Shown here: positions 11,210 to 21,814 of the stretch, piece after piece | Layout of the letters: each line of letters opens with the position of its first letter | Numbering within the stretch: position 1 is the first letter of the stretch | Source of the DNA: Apostichopus japonicus | Lineage: Eukaryota > Echinodermata > Holothuroidea > Aspidochirotida > Stichopodidae | Length of the DNA: 64,000 bases | Assembly (NCBI RefSeq): GCF_037975245.1 | Contig: NC_092576.1 | Location: 1,848,501-1,912,500, forward strand | Direction of reading: 5' to 3' | Notes under the pieces: generated by a model | The model's database searches: none | The model's input: the letters and a program-made list of their open reading frames with translations, nothing else | Told to the model about the DNA's origin: nothing | Translations under genes and position numbers: made by a program

Positions 11210-14200
11210 CAATTTTTAACTCGCTAATTTAACATTTTATTCTATTCTTTTCTTTCAGTATCGTGCACTCGTTACTAAAATATGCACATGTGTCTCAGTC
11301 ACTGAGAGTTAGACTTGCTTCAAGTCGAATGATATTTTTACACTTTTTAAATTCTTTTCACTCTGTATACTTTGCAGATTAGCTATAAACGATGATTAAT
11401 ATGATCAAAATGTTTCTTTATTTCAGTTAGTTTTTAGTAGTGTCACATGAACAAGAAGGGGCAAAAAGTATGTATTTTTTGTTTTATTGTTTTGTTACCA
11501 AATAATTCCCTTAATTGGTATTGAAAGTTGAGTTCTTATTGTGTAAATGGCTTAACGAAGTAGTTGTTGTTGAAAGCTTATCCGTGTTTACAGTGCTGGT
11601 TGGTTGGAGGAATATAATGTGAAGATGCCTACTCTGTTGTTCTCGATTGTCTTTATTGCTTCCAGCCATTGATATATGTACACCAGATAAGTTGCTAGAG
11701 GAATCACTTCTATACTTCTAGTAAAACACAATCAAAGATGGAGCTCAGTGTTGACGTCGGGATAGAGTCCATGTCATAAAGTTTGACTTACAAAAATGCC
11801 TTGTACTTCAGTAAGCTTGGAACATTTCAATTAGAGTGAGAGTCATGGATGTAGTGTCCGGTGCAGCAAGAAATGATGTCAACTGTCTCCACGGATACTA
11901 TCTCTCGGGGATATCGTGCCTCCACCTGGTTGATACTGTCCACGGACAGCATAGCCAACTTTTCATCTCAAATGAGAAAGTGTCATGCTCCCGTACCGTT
12001 CCCATCCTTAAGATCTTAATAATTAAACTTCGATGCAACTTTCAATGTAGTTTTGTGTGTTCTTAAAGAACATTCCATTTGCGTTTTGATATCCCAAAGA
12101 GATGAGTCCTGCGCACATGCTATTCAATAGGTAGTGTTCGCGCCTCCCCGATTAAACTTACAACAGAAGTTGAAGGCTTAGTATTGCATTTTTAAGCCAA
12201 CTGCCCCCTCACACGACTTTACCAGACTAACATCTGGTCACACCGAATCCAACAATCCCTCCAGGGGCAATACAGTGCACCACATATACAACTGCCTGCC
12301 TATTTAGCATTAGCTATTCGGTAGGCTGGGTTTCATTGAATAATTAAGAAATTTTAGATGAAATGGTATTATGGGAATTATTGTCTAACATCTAAATACG
12401 GAGAAGAGGTTTTTTTCATTCTTTTAGCACTCCACAGATATGAACATGCGTGCTCAAAGCAGCATGTGGTAGTAAATGTTGATCCCAATCACTGCTTGTT
12501 GAGTGGTAGGGTATTTCCTTCATAGATCGTTTGAGTGATTTGGTGTTCCAGAATTTGAGTATACATGAGGTTTCATCGGTGACCATTATATGTATATACA
12601 CAAAATGACTCTTCCAGAGGTTTTTGCTTCTTAATGGGACTCTACTATTCTCCCCGGGACTTGACTAGGCTTATTTTCCTATTGGACAGACTTTCAATAT
12701 GCTAAACATGCTAAACTAAATTCTTCTAGCTCAAAATATCAACGGCCATGGTATGATAATTTTCGGGCACCATGTTTAGCCCAGTCATCAGCTATCAGCT
12801 ATGGGTACGATATGCCAGATGTATTGGAAAGTGTGGATTAAATTAAGTGTGTAGTTCAATGTAACGATCATTTGTGGTACATCTGCTTTCATGGCGTCTC
12901 GTGGGTAGCTGTTTGCAACGCTTCCACTTGCACCGATGGCTGAAGAAATGGCTAGTGTACAGTAGTTTGGTATTTAGTTAAATCCCCCCCCCCCCAAAAA
13001 AAAACAAACAAACAATGAAATATGAAACCCAATTTACAATCATATTAAATGTTATTGCTGAATTCAATAACTGTATATGGGACTTCCCAGACTTTATCAT
13101 CTATGCATGCCTCCGAAGCGTGTTCCCTTAAGATCTGGATACTCTCAATGAGCGAACAGAACAGGGTATTAAGAGGAATAATGTGTAATGAAGAAAGTAG
13201 GTGGTGAGTGAACTTCTTATTTGTTATGTGGATACACCTCATTAAGTTAGGGAACCATATACTTTCCTGGGTTTTATAAAATGTCAACGAGGTCAACACA
13301 GTAAAAGTAAACACGACAACTCATCTTGGTTTAAATTTATTTCACTTGTATTTAATTTTAGTTTGCGTTTGTCAAACGCCTAATACTATCGTTTTGGAAC
13401 AGTTGTACATTTTTAATTATTCCCATACTTGTATTCATTTGGAACTGCGACGTTAATGTTAATGGAAAAAGAGAGTATAAATTTCAAAAGATATAATTAA
13501 TTATTTGCTAAAAAACTTAAAAGCAGACATTTGCCACACAAAACTCTACAAAAATCTTAGAAGACTACCAAAAGGAAACAAACGCAAAGCCCAGTGAGTT
13601 ATTTTATGTACTTATTTCTTACGCACAGTAAAGTTAAGCAAAACACACTTTTTTACAAGGTGTTGTGAAAGTGGCGATATTAGGTGTTACAGGTATCAGA
13701 CTACCACCTCATTTGTTTAACCTATTGCAGAGAACATTGATTAGATAACCATGACATGAGGGTCTACTCGTGTCTGACAAGAGAACTGAGTCGTTATCAA
13801 GCTGGCGAAATCAGACCAAAGTCTGTACAGAAGCAATGGGAGGAAATAATTGCTTAAAACCAAGTTTGTAGAAGATCATATTTTAAACTACAATTAAAGA
13901 GAAGAAGAAATTGAATCCTGATATTGACATTGACATTTCAAAATTAATTTAATTAATAACTATCGAATTTAATTTCATTGCAAGTCTTATTTCTGTGTGG
14001 GACATTATTGATTGTTGATTATTGATACTTTTTGGTGTAATTTCCTCTTTCTCATCCATTTAGCCCAAAGTCATGGGCAGAACATAACAGGAACCGCTAC
14101 AGACTAGAGCAATGATAATGTTAACATTTCGAGTTGTCAACTCTGCGTCATGTAGACTACAGTGCATCCATTCACGCCATCCCGTCATGTTTACAGAAAC

Positions 14201-14760
14201 TTATTCTATGTATGAAAATGTTCTCCCCCTCTTTAATAACTCGTTGGCTCCCCGCCCCCTTGTCTTACAAGCCTGGTAGTGGAACTGATTCGGATGTAGT
14301 GTAAAAGAGGCCTACTTTGTTACCAAGTATAGCCATACATAAGTAGTGGAAACCTAACAAATTAGTTTAGCCTCTTACAAAGGTAACAGTGGCTGCATTT
14401 TCTCTTCGATTGAGTTTCGCCAATCTCGCTTCTCATTTTTCATGTTTTTATCATCCAGTTTGTCACGTGTGGCTATATTTTGACACTCTGTTATCCTAAT
14501 AATAAAATAATAATAGTGATTAATCGGCAAAATCATCTGTAGAAGAACAAATACAAAACAAAGAACATGGAACCAACGACACCAAAGATCTGGCATTTGC
14601 ATAAACTGAACATATTTTCCCCATCTAAGGTGTTTAATGAAGTATCAGATGGACACTTCATCCTGTTTCATTTTCCATTGATATGATCACTGTCTTTTCG
14701 AATGAAACAAAAACTCTCTTGTGCGTCCCACTTTTGCCTCCGTTAGCTTTTGGACTGTTT
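11210..14760. repeat. Segmental duplication block X, copy 1
   Basis: About 3.55 kb that matches 29915-33500 nearly base for base by eye, with small indels such as a roughly 70-bp gap near 11815. No intact gene is recognisable. It contains an eroded + strand DED-like exon near 13.4-13.7 kb. Its right end carries TTAGCTTTTGGACTGT, the same end as the other copy, where gene 3's last exon begins. In this unit the block stands where caspase exons would be expected. Confidence 0.85.
13370..13690 (+). pseudogene. Eroded DED exon plus linker-exon relic, forward orientation
   Basis: On the + strand, near 13505-13560, a frame reads LLKNLKADICHTKL, comparable with LLRILKNRRHNVAATKL of the array DEDs. 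Shortly after, in another frame, comes KILEDYQK, comparable with KLEDYKK, then a CCCA-GTGAGT donor-like site. Near 13660 TGAAAGTGGCGATAT matches the start of the 65-nt linker exon of the caspase genes. Frames are broken and the N-terminal half of the DED is hardly recognisable. Orientation is opposite to the array genes. A second copy lies at 32110-32440. Confidence 0.4.
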
Positions 14761-14764
14761 GTCA

Positions 14765-15330
14765 GACACTGAAAAACTTCAATTCAATTTATCAACAATA
14801 AGGTTACGTACTGTACGGCAGTATAAAACAATAATAATATGTATAACTTAATCCCTTACTATACTGGGGTCAGCTCGCTTGCGAATAACAAGACGAAGGA
14901 GACTCTTCGCTCGTGGTACAGGAAGCTCGCGGACATCCAGACTCATCAACGCTAACTCTAGCCAGCTCGCTATATACTGTAGTAGGTCCGCCATCTTGGG
15001 AAACCAATGGCTTCGAGACAGAAGCCGAACCATCCAAAAACCTGAGGCATCCTGCCTCTGAGAAGGGTGACATCTCCTTCCTGACTCCAGATAATAAGGA
15101 TATATGTAAATCTGGGCTATTGACGACCCAGATTAAGTAAAAATTACAAATTACAAAGGGATAACGAGGCGAGCCCCGGAGATCTGCAGGGACGATGTTC
15201 GCCATACAACACCGTGTACAGAACTGAAGAATACACACGTGTATACAACTAACGCTAAAAACTGACTATTACGAACTATTACGTAAGACATGCTAATACA
15301 ACGGGTGCACACAACAAAATTTCACTTCGC
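14765..15330. other. Unique insert-like stretch where the death-domain exon should be
   Basis: Flanks match the other units (duplicated block X to the left, the DED-proximal intron beginning TTAATTTGAATGAAATCAAT to the right), but these roughly 560 bp match no other unit. The stretch is visibly richer in GC than its surroundings. Clustered overlapping frames exist on both strands but none resembles a known protein. It could be a short mobile element or sequence brought in by the rearrangement that removed the DD exon from gene 5. Confidence 0.45.
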
Positions 15331-16164
15331 TACATTAATTTGAATGAAATCAATCGATCATATCGTAGCAAATTGAAATTGCACGAAATAACACACAAAT
15401 TACTTATCTACTTCAAACCAAGCAAATACATATGTTGGTGTAATCCATGTTTATTACACCACAGATATCAGGCACAAGACAGTAATCTAAATAAAGTAAA
15501 TAAACTGCGATATTTTGCCTTAATAACGGAACAAGCTATATTATAACTGGGAACTTGGTTCAATGACTATTATCTACAACAAATCTGAATAACTTCTATT
15601 TTAAATCTTAGACTTCCTAAGCATTTACCTATTAATCATTTGGATCAATGCTGAATAGGTTGATGACAAACCGTGTACTTTCCAACCCACTCATGGCATG
15701 TTTTTTTTCGATTTTAATTTATCTACCAGGATGCCAGGATAATATTACATCATTGCAATAATGCCATTCATCTTTATGGCAATATAAAGTACATATAAGT
15801 ATTTCATTATATTACCACCGTCTACTCAATCTATCAAAGGTAGACACATATGACACTGATCGCAAGCACAACGTTATACATACAAATCAATTACACACGG
15901 CACATTGAGACTACTTAGAGGAGATTCAGACCAATGTCAAGAGTCTTCAAAGTTAGCTCGTACCCAGGAGCTGTCAAAATTATAGTCAATGATGTTCTCA
16001 CCAAGTCAAAGTCTTTCAAATGAGACAGAAACAACTCAAATATTGCAAATTCACGATATCATGTTCGAAGTAATGCATTATCATTCTTAATCTGTTATTA
16101 ATCCTCAACTTTCCTCAAACATTAAATGAAAGATATGTCATCATTATTGCTAAACAATACTCAC

Positions 16165-16677
16165 TTCAAGATAACTTTCTTCAACCCGTTTATCTTTCAG
16201 TAACATATCGCCACTTTCAGACTCCGGACCTGCGAATGATTGTGAATATATTATTAAGATAGCAACCTATGAAAAACACTTAAGTGTGTTAACTTTATTG
16301 TTAATTGTACCACGGGGATACAATCAAGGCCTATTAGCTTCATACATACGTACATGCACACATAGATACACACATAGATACACACATATCTATACTTTAT
16401 ACTTACTTGTAATATTATTTTTTTTGTAGTCTTCCAATTTGGTTGCAGCAACATTGTGACGTCGATTTTTTAGAATTCTCAACAACTGATCTACGTTGTT
16501 CCCTGAGATCAGCCCATTTTTCTCCATCACGTCAATTAACGTTCTTCCATTAATGATCTTGCCACGCTCACCACGAGAAACGTCTAGTTCAATTGCCAAA
16601 GCCTTTGCTTCTTCATCGGTTAGCTCATCAGCAACATCTGCTAACACAGTCCTATAGTTCGTTCTTCTATCAGCCAT
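16165..16677 (-). pseudogene. Gene 5: truncated DED gene (DED exon and linker exon only)
   Basis: Exon 1 (16407-16677, ATG of MADRRTNYRT; an upstream in-frame ATG lies at 16713) encodes a complete death effector domain: six-helix pattern YRTVLADVADELTDEEAKAL, ELDVSRGERGKI, LIDVMEKNGLI, VDQLLRILKNRRHN. Its donor ACAA-GTAAGT leaves phase 1. Exon 2 (16165-16229, 65 nt) enters in phase 1 and encodes a polar linker. No death domain or caspase exon follows: the next 3.5 kb is unique sequence and block X. A DED-only product is possible through readthrough into the next intron. DEDs mediate assembly of death-receptor and inflammatory signalling complexes. The exons are open, so an expressed DED-only decoy cannot be excluded. 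Confidence 0.75.
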
Positions 16678-17011
16678 AATGTTCTGTGCACCACTAAAAT
16701 GTAAATTGTACATTTTATCTGAAATATTCTATATATAGGTTCATAATATCATCTCATTATTTCTTTGAATATTTACGTGGATGACACGAACAATTACAAG
16801 AGGGCATTCGTAATCGTAAATTATGTTTATGACATAAGTTGCCATGGATCAGTGGTATATACACATGGACGTCAAGCGTCTTCTTGAATGGAGTACAATG
16901 AAATTATGATACATGATGTGTGTTCTCGGTACTTTGCTTTCAAATTGTGTTCTATCTGATTTTCATTCCATAGTATCATTAGACATAGTGTACAGTTGGA
17001 ATCTGACCTTG

Positions 17012-17044
17012 TGACCCTCATTATGTTTAGGGTCAGTGACGTCA
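17012..17044 (-). promoter_or_regulatory. Candidate promoter element: paired TGACCCT/AGGGTCA plus CRE palindrome, gene 5
   Basis: TGACCCT (17012-17018) and AGGGTCA (17029-17035) form an inverted pair separated by 10 bp, followed directly by the perfect CRE palindrome TGACGTCA (17037-17044). It lies about 360 bp upstream of the DED start codon. The same arrangement is kept upstream of genes 3 and 4 at nearly the same distance. CRE is the known CREB/ATF site; function here is inferred. Confidence 0.4.
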
Positions 17045-17099
17045 TACAAATTTGGAAAATTTCAAATGACAAGGATGGTTTGTAGAGGATTTAAGAAAG

Positions 17100-19330
17100 A
17101 AGTGCATGATGTACCTTAGATTTCAATTGCATAAAAAAGTTAAAGTTAAAGATAAATGAATAGATAGGTTTGAATTGCTGTCTCAGTTGGAAGAGTGTAG
17201 TGTATACAAAGTTTACGTACTAGAATAATGGTAGCAGCCCATCTGTACTGTTTAGGCCTAGTTTATAATAGCATACTAGTAGAAGTATACTTAATTAGTA
17301 CTAGTAACGCAAAACAATTATTCTCGACAGTTACTAAAGTCCAATACAACGTGATAATAAGTAAATAGTCTCACAGTAATTGCTCACTGTTTCAATAATA
17401 AAAAGAGGACTTTCAACAAATTAAATTTACCAGTCAAAGAGAGGGAGAGTCCGCTCACAAATGGTAATCGTAAAAGAAACCTTAGTATGCAACACCGAAA
17501 TTATGAACTTTTATCTTGGAACTGAACTTCAAAAATAAGGGAATATGTTTATTAACTTAATTACCAATATAGAATGTTGTAATCCGTACAGATAACGACA
17601 GAAACTGTTTGACAAATGCGAAGATAGGGCCCTTATCAAAGCTTATGTATAGCCTACTGTCGGATTAGTCTAACCAATTGTTATAAAACGATCGTGACTG
17701 AAAAACAGGACACTCACCATCCTTTACCCAAACACCCATCGATAAATTTGAGCCGCATGGGGAAATCATCGTTAACTGCAGCTACTGTTTTTATTAATAA
17801 AGCATTTCCAGTAGCCTACAAATGTTTTGCATTTAACTGCATTGAAGAATGTTCTTTTCGCTAGCTACCAATTGAAAATTACATCCAAAAATTAGTTGCC
17901 GTTGTTCAACGAAACACCAAACATATCGTTGAAGAATGGGTTGCATTTTTCTACAGTGGTTAAGTAGAACGTCGTTAAAACATCACCCTTTGAGTATTTA
18001 CTCCTATCACTAGTGAACAGGCACAGTAGCACCATCATGTATACTGATTGTATTTACATTTGATGTGTACTGGCTTTGTGTACATTTCACTACAAAGCAT
18101 TATGAGCCTGATATGCCAGTTAGTTGTACCAAGAAGGTTCTACAAGGTGAGCCTCCTAGGTTGCACAAGCTTTACTGATTTACACTTCATTGATTCCAGT
18201 TAATAGATCCAAGAACATCTAGCTGGAGATTTGACCTTGTGGTCATCAGGGATGAAAATCACGTAGTTAACTGTGACAGTCTGCTGCCAGAGTGGGAGAT
18301 ATGAGGGGTATTAATGTCACCTAGCTTTGCTGCCTTCTGCCCAGGTTTCCTACGGGCAATGATTCGCTACGACATTCATTTGAATAAAATAAATATCTTT
18401 GATTCTGGGGGACCAGACTGTCGGTTGCTCTACTGAGGACGACACAGAGGGATCGGATGTGAGGAGGGCAAGGCACCACAGTTTGTATGTCAGTTTATGC
18501 CCTGCTCCAACTCTGAACTACACCCGCACCCTCTACATTCATCATTCATCAGCTTTACATATCGTTAGTTATATGCAATCGAAGCTATGTTATAACAGTT
18601 TCCGTAGCCCGCAGTAATGCCCTCACTGTGGTGCTGACATATATGCCTACATATATACAATACAGACTGATCAGGATATTGTAGCATTGACTTCGTTGAT
18701 ATCTTATACGTCATACAACCTTGTCTAGTCATCAACATTTGCTTTGCAGACAATTTAGCAGGAATGGCGACCATTGTAGTCCGATACCTTTGCTAACACG
18801 TTTGCGTTACTTTGGTTGGGTCCTTTATATGCCATAATATTGAAAAATATCCTGTCTTTTACTTACCTTAAAAGAAGTATTTCTAGTAACATATACGGTT
18901 ACAATTTGGTTGCTTCGTGCTCTGCTTCTTCGTCGCCTCGCTGAATGTGGTCTTCAACACAGGATGTTACACGCTGTACGGTTGTACCGTATTGGTATGA
19001 CACAATGCTTCCTTATAACCTTTCCACTTTATAACGTGTGCAAAGGTTATAATAAAGCGAAACTAAGACAATTAACAGCAAACAAACTTGACATTCTATA
19101 TATATATATGGAGTCATTATGCATGCACGAAGGCGTTACCGACTGACTTCATTCTTTAACCAAGCAGTGCTTCTGTTTGCACAGTCTGAATGGTTAGGGT
19201 AAACAACCACCAGGGAAGGACGTAACTCCTTCATGCATGCATGGTGATTTGATAGAATCTTTATCAAAATTTACTATTTAGTGCGATTGTTTGTTTCCCT
19301 GAAATAAGACATCATACAAGCTAGTAGATT
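17100..19330. other. Intergenic part of the duplicated unit (unit A)
   Basis: About 2.2 kb repeated at 27.95-29.9, 37.55-39.6 and 48.55-50.7 kb. No recognisable gene. Two minus-strand frames stay open in most copies: one ending at a stop at 18899, containing TTVQRVTSCVEDHI and GDEEAEHEATKL, preceded by an acceptor-like TTATAAG; the other within 18565-18774, starting MVAIPAKLSAKQML. Because all copies are recent, conservation alone is weak evidence for coding. Confidence 0.5.
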
Positions 19331-20400
19331 GGCCTGGTTGCTGCCCGGCGAGAAAATCAGAGAGTCCCGTGTGGTTGGGAGTAGAATTAAAATGCCAAAT
19401 TGCTAGCATCTCCAAAAACATGACGAACCAAGACTAATAGGTACACAACGTGGCAAGCAAAATTCTAGTTGCCTGATCCCCGTGCTACTTTTTGAAGATA
19501 CTTCTCTACAAGACTGAAAGTAGGAAAAGCATAAAAGGTGTAATCCCTCTATGTTAATTTGGAATCATCAACTGCCAAAGCCGATAGGTCAGCTCTACAT
19601 GACGCAAAATATGCTAGTTTGGTATTAAATCTGCTAGCAAAAAATATCGACATTAGGCCTACAGTCACTGCAGATATTTGTAATTTATTTTCAAAGATAT
19701 GGTCATGCAATGACCTGACCGTGATATATGGTATGTATGTTCTTTCTGTGAACTAGGAATATGGGCAACAGAAATCCAAATATTTATGTTAATGCACTTC
19801 AAGCAAACTAATTTGGCAATCATATTGCAAGGCAGGGATTTCAATCCTCCACTTTGGTTATGTTAACTACAGCTGAATTACTATGTGATTGAATCCTCAA
19901 ATGGAGGTTGTGAAAATTCTGACCAAAATTTGTCATCCCAAATTTAATTGAATGTAGCTCAAGCTGGTTGATGTGTAAACCCAACTGCCCATGATTCCAC
20001 ATTCCTTGAGCAGCTTGGTCTTCAGTTACTGAACCCCAGCCAGTCTGAGAAACATCAAATGTCAATATGTGTTGGGGATCACCATGATTAATCATTTTCT
20101 GAGTTGAATTGATATTTTAAATCCACATTAAATGCCACGTTGAAAATCTTGAAATGGTGATATTTTACAAACTTATTCAATGACCTAATGTTAATGATCA
20201 TTCTATGTGATCCATCTTTCTCTGGAATGAAAATAGGAGACATAAAAATATCCCTGGCTTGAAGTGTAAATTGTAAAGCCTGTGCTGCAACAAGGTTTTC
20301 GTCGTAGAATCTCCTTGGTGAAACTAATTGGCCTCTAAGGCTCATGATGCTTTGTAGTTGAATGTACACAAAGTCAATATGCATCAAATGTACATACAGT
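19330..20400 (-). mobile_element. DIRS-type tyrosine-recombinase retroelement fossil, copy 1
   Basis: Minus-strand remains of the reverse transcriptase to RNase H region. The RT part (about 20390-20090) has SPIFIPEKDGSHRMIINIRS and LNKFVKYHHFK; the RNase H part (about 20090-19840) has FDVSQTGWGSVTE and HINQLELHSIKFGM; a later piece near 19560 matches the region DIRS elements place before the recombinase. Gag, recombinase and terminal repeats are not recognised. The element is broken in several places and is clearly dead. It occupies the same position in three array units, so it is older than the duplications. Confidence 0.75.
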
Positions 20401-20569
20401 CTGTATACATAATTATGCTACTGTATATTGTATACTTGTGATAGAAGGGAATACTGCAAGGGTGATCTGACGATGCCTGACGATGTCTTACTGAGTTAGG
20501 GTGATCTGGCGATGTCTTACTGAACCACTTAGAATAAAAACGTATTACATACTCTATCTTATGCATGCG

Positions 20570-21800
20570 AATAGGTTAGTTGTATGTACTGTTCTTCGAG
20601 ACAAATAAAATTAGGCCACATATTGTCCCAAAGCAAGCAAAGCATCGGTTTTATGCGTTTGTAGAGAAAAACGAAAAACGAAAAAAAAAAAGCAGAAAAA
20701 AGAACGAAGAACAAGGAAATTGTTTTGTGACTTGTCATGTTGTTACCAAAGGAAGAAAATATTACAAGACGAGAAGAAAGGAAGGATCACAGATAAAATA
20801 GAGGTTGGACAAACGTATTCATTGGCTGAGCAATTTTTCTCTTCTGGAGATGTATAGTACTTTATTTATTTTTGACTAAAAGTTGCAATAAACTTTGATC
20901 ATTTTAAGGGTCTGTGATATCGTAATATCGCAGCACTGGTCGAAATAAAGTAAATGATGATGACACGAAATTTACTGTAATATGTACAACAAAATTGTGA
21001 AAATTCACTCCATTGTATATTTAAATGCTTTTAGAGTGTACTAACTCACACCTGTATCCATTTATACCCAGGCTAATAGTGTCTGTTGCGTCATGTTGAA
21101 ACTTCAACAAGTATGAGAATTGGCTATATTTTACTACAAATCTTCCTCAACTAAAAATACACTGTACAGTACTGTATTGGTTAATATTTTCTTTATATGC
21201 TTTAGTACTTCGGAGTGCTGCCAATTCCATACTTCACGCTTCCAGTTGTATACCTTTATCCAAACCCAAACGCTGCCTTGCTACGTAGGAGATATTGAAT
21301 GGGTGACTCTTCTCTACAAACAAATCGCACTACGTATAACCAGACACTGACTAGGTAAGCCATCTGAAGTTCATAAAGAAGGCCAGTATTATTACTATAT
21401 CCTTCACATTCAGACAGAGATTATATTCTGATGTTTCACTACTAACATATACGACGCCACTTACAATTTGGTTGAAATATTTGACCATCTTGATATGTCA
21501 AATATGATCAAGATACCTGGAGCATATCATAAGTTGAACATTAAAAATTCCACTCTTGGGATCTTATAATTAACATTTATGGCAAATTTGGTAATTGATG
21601 TTTCATGTTGCTGTTATGCAGACACAGTTTTTAATAGAATATGCATTAGTACTTTTCAAATCCAACAGTTGACGTAATCTGAAAACTAAAGCATTAACGG
21701 GAACAAAATTCCTACACAGGGGACGCAGGGGTTCAAGAAATTCATAAACAGGATCAATAAGATCAGAATCGAACGTTATATACGCCTTTATCATTGATAA
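20570..21800. other. Unit spacer between the DIRS fossil and the gene 4 stop codon
   Basis: Probably 3' UTR and flank of gene 4. It includes an A-rich stretch near 20670-20720. A minus-strand frame around 21490 (MVKYFNQIVSGVVYV...) is open for 76 codons in the matching place of units 2 and 3 (41565-41795, 52619-52849) but ends early here. I recognise no domain in it. Confidence 0.4.
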
Positions 21801-21814
21801 AACATGATAATTAT

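Noticed and set aside
11449-11720. Possible + strand mini-exons (ATG AACAAGAAGGGG before a GTATGT; AIDICTPDKLLEES after CTTCCAG)
   Set aside because: Very short, supported only by consensus-like splice sites in two near-identical copies.
11836-12066. Frame on either strand, repeated at 30490-30816 (minus reading includes LAMLSVDSINQVEARYP)
   Set aside because: The minus reading looks protein-like, but the two copies differ mostly at amino-acid-changing positions and no family is recognised, so I do not call it a gene.
18399-18617. + strand frame starting MILGDQTVGC, repeated at 29216, 38684 and 49746
   Set aside because: Conserved only because the units are recent duplicates; no domain is recognised and the copies differ by frame-changing indels.
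20580-20801. Lys-rich + strand frame repeated at 40884 and 51938
   Set aside because: It runs through an A-rich tract of variable length; composition explains it.
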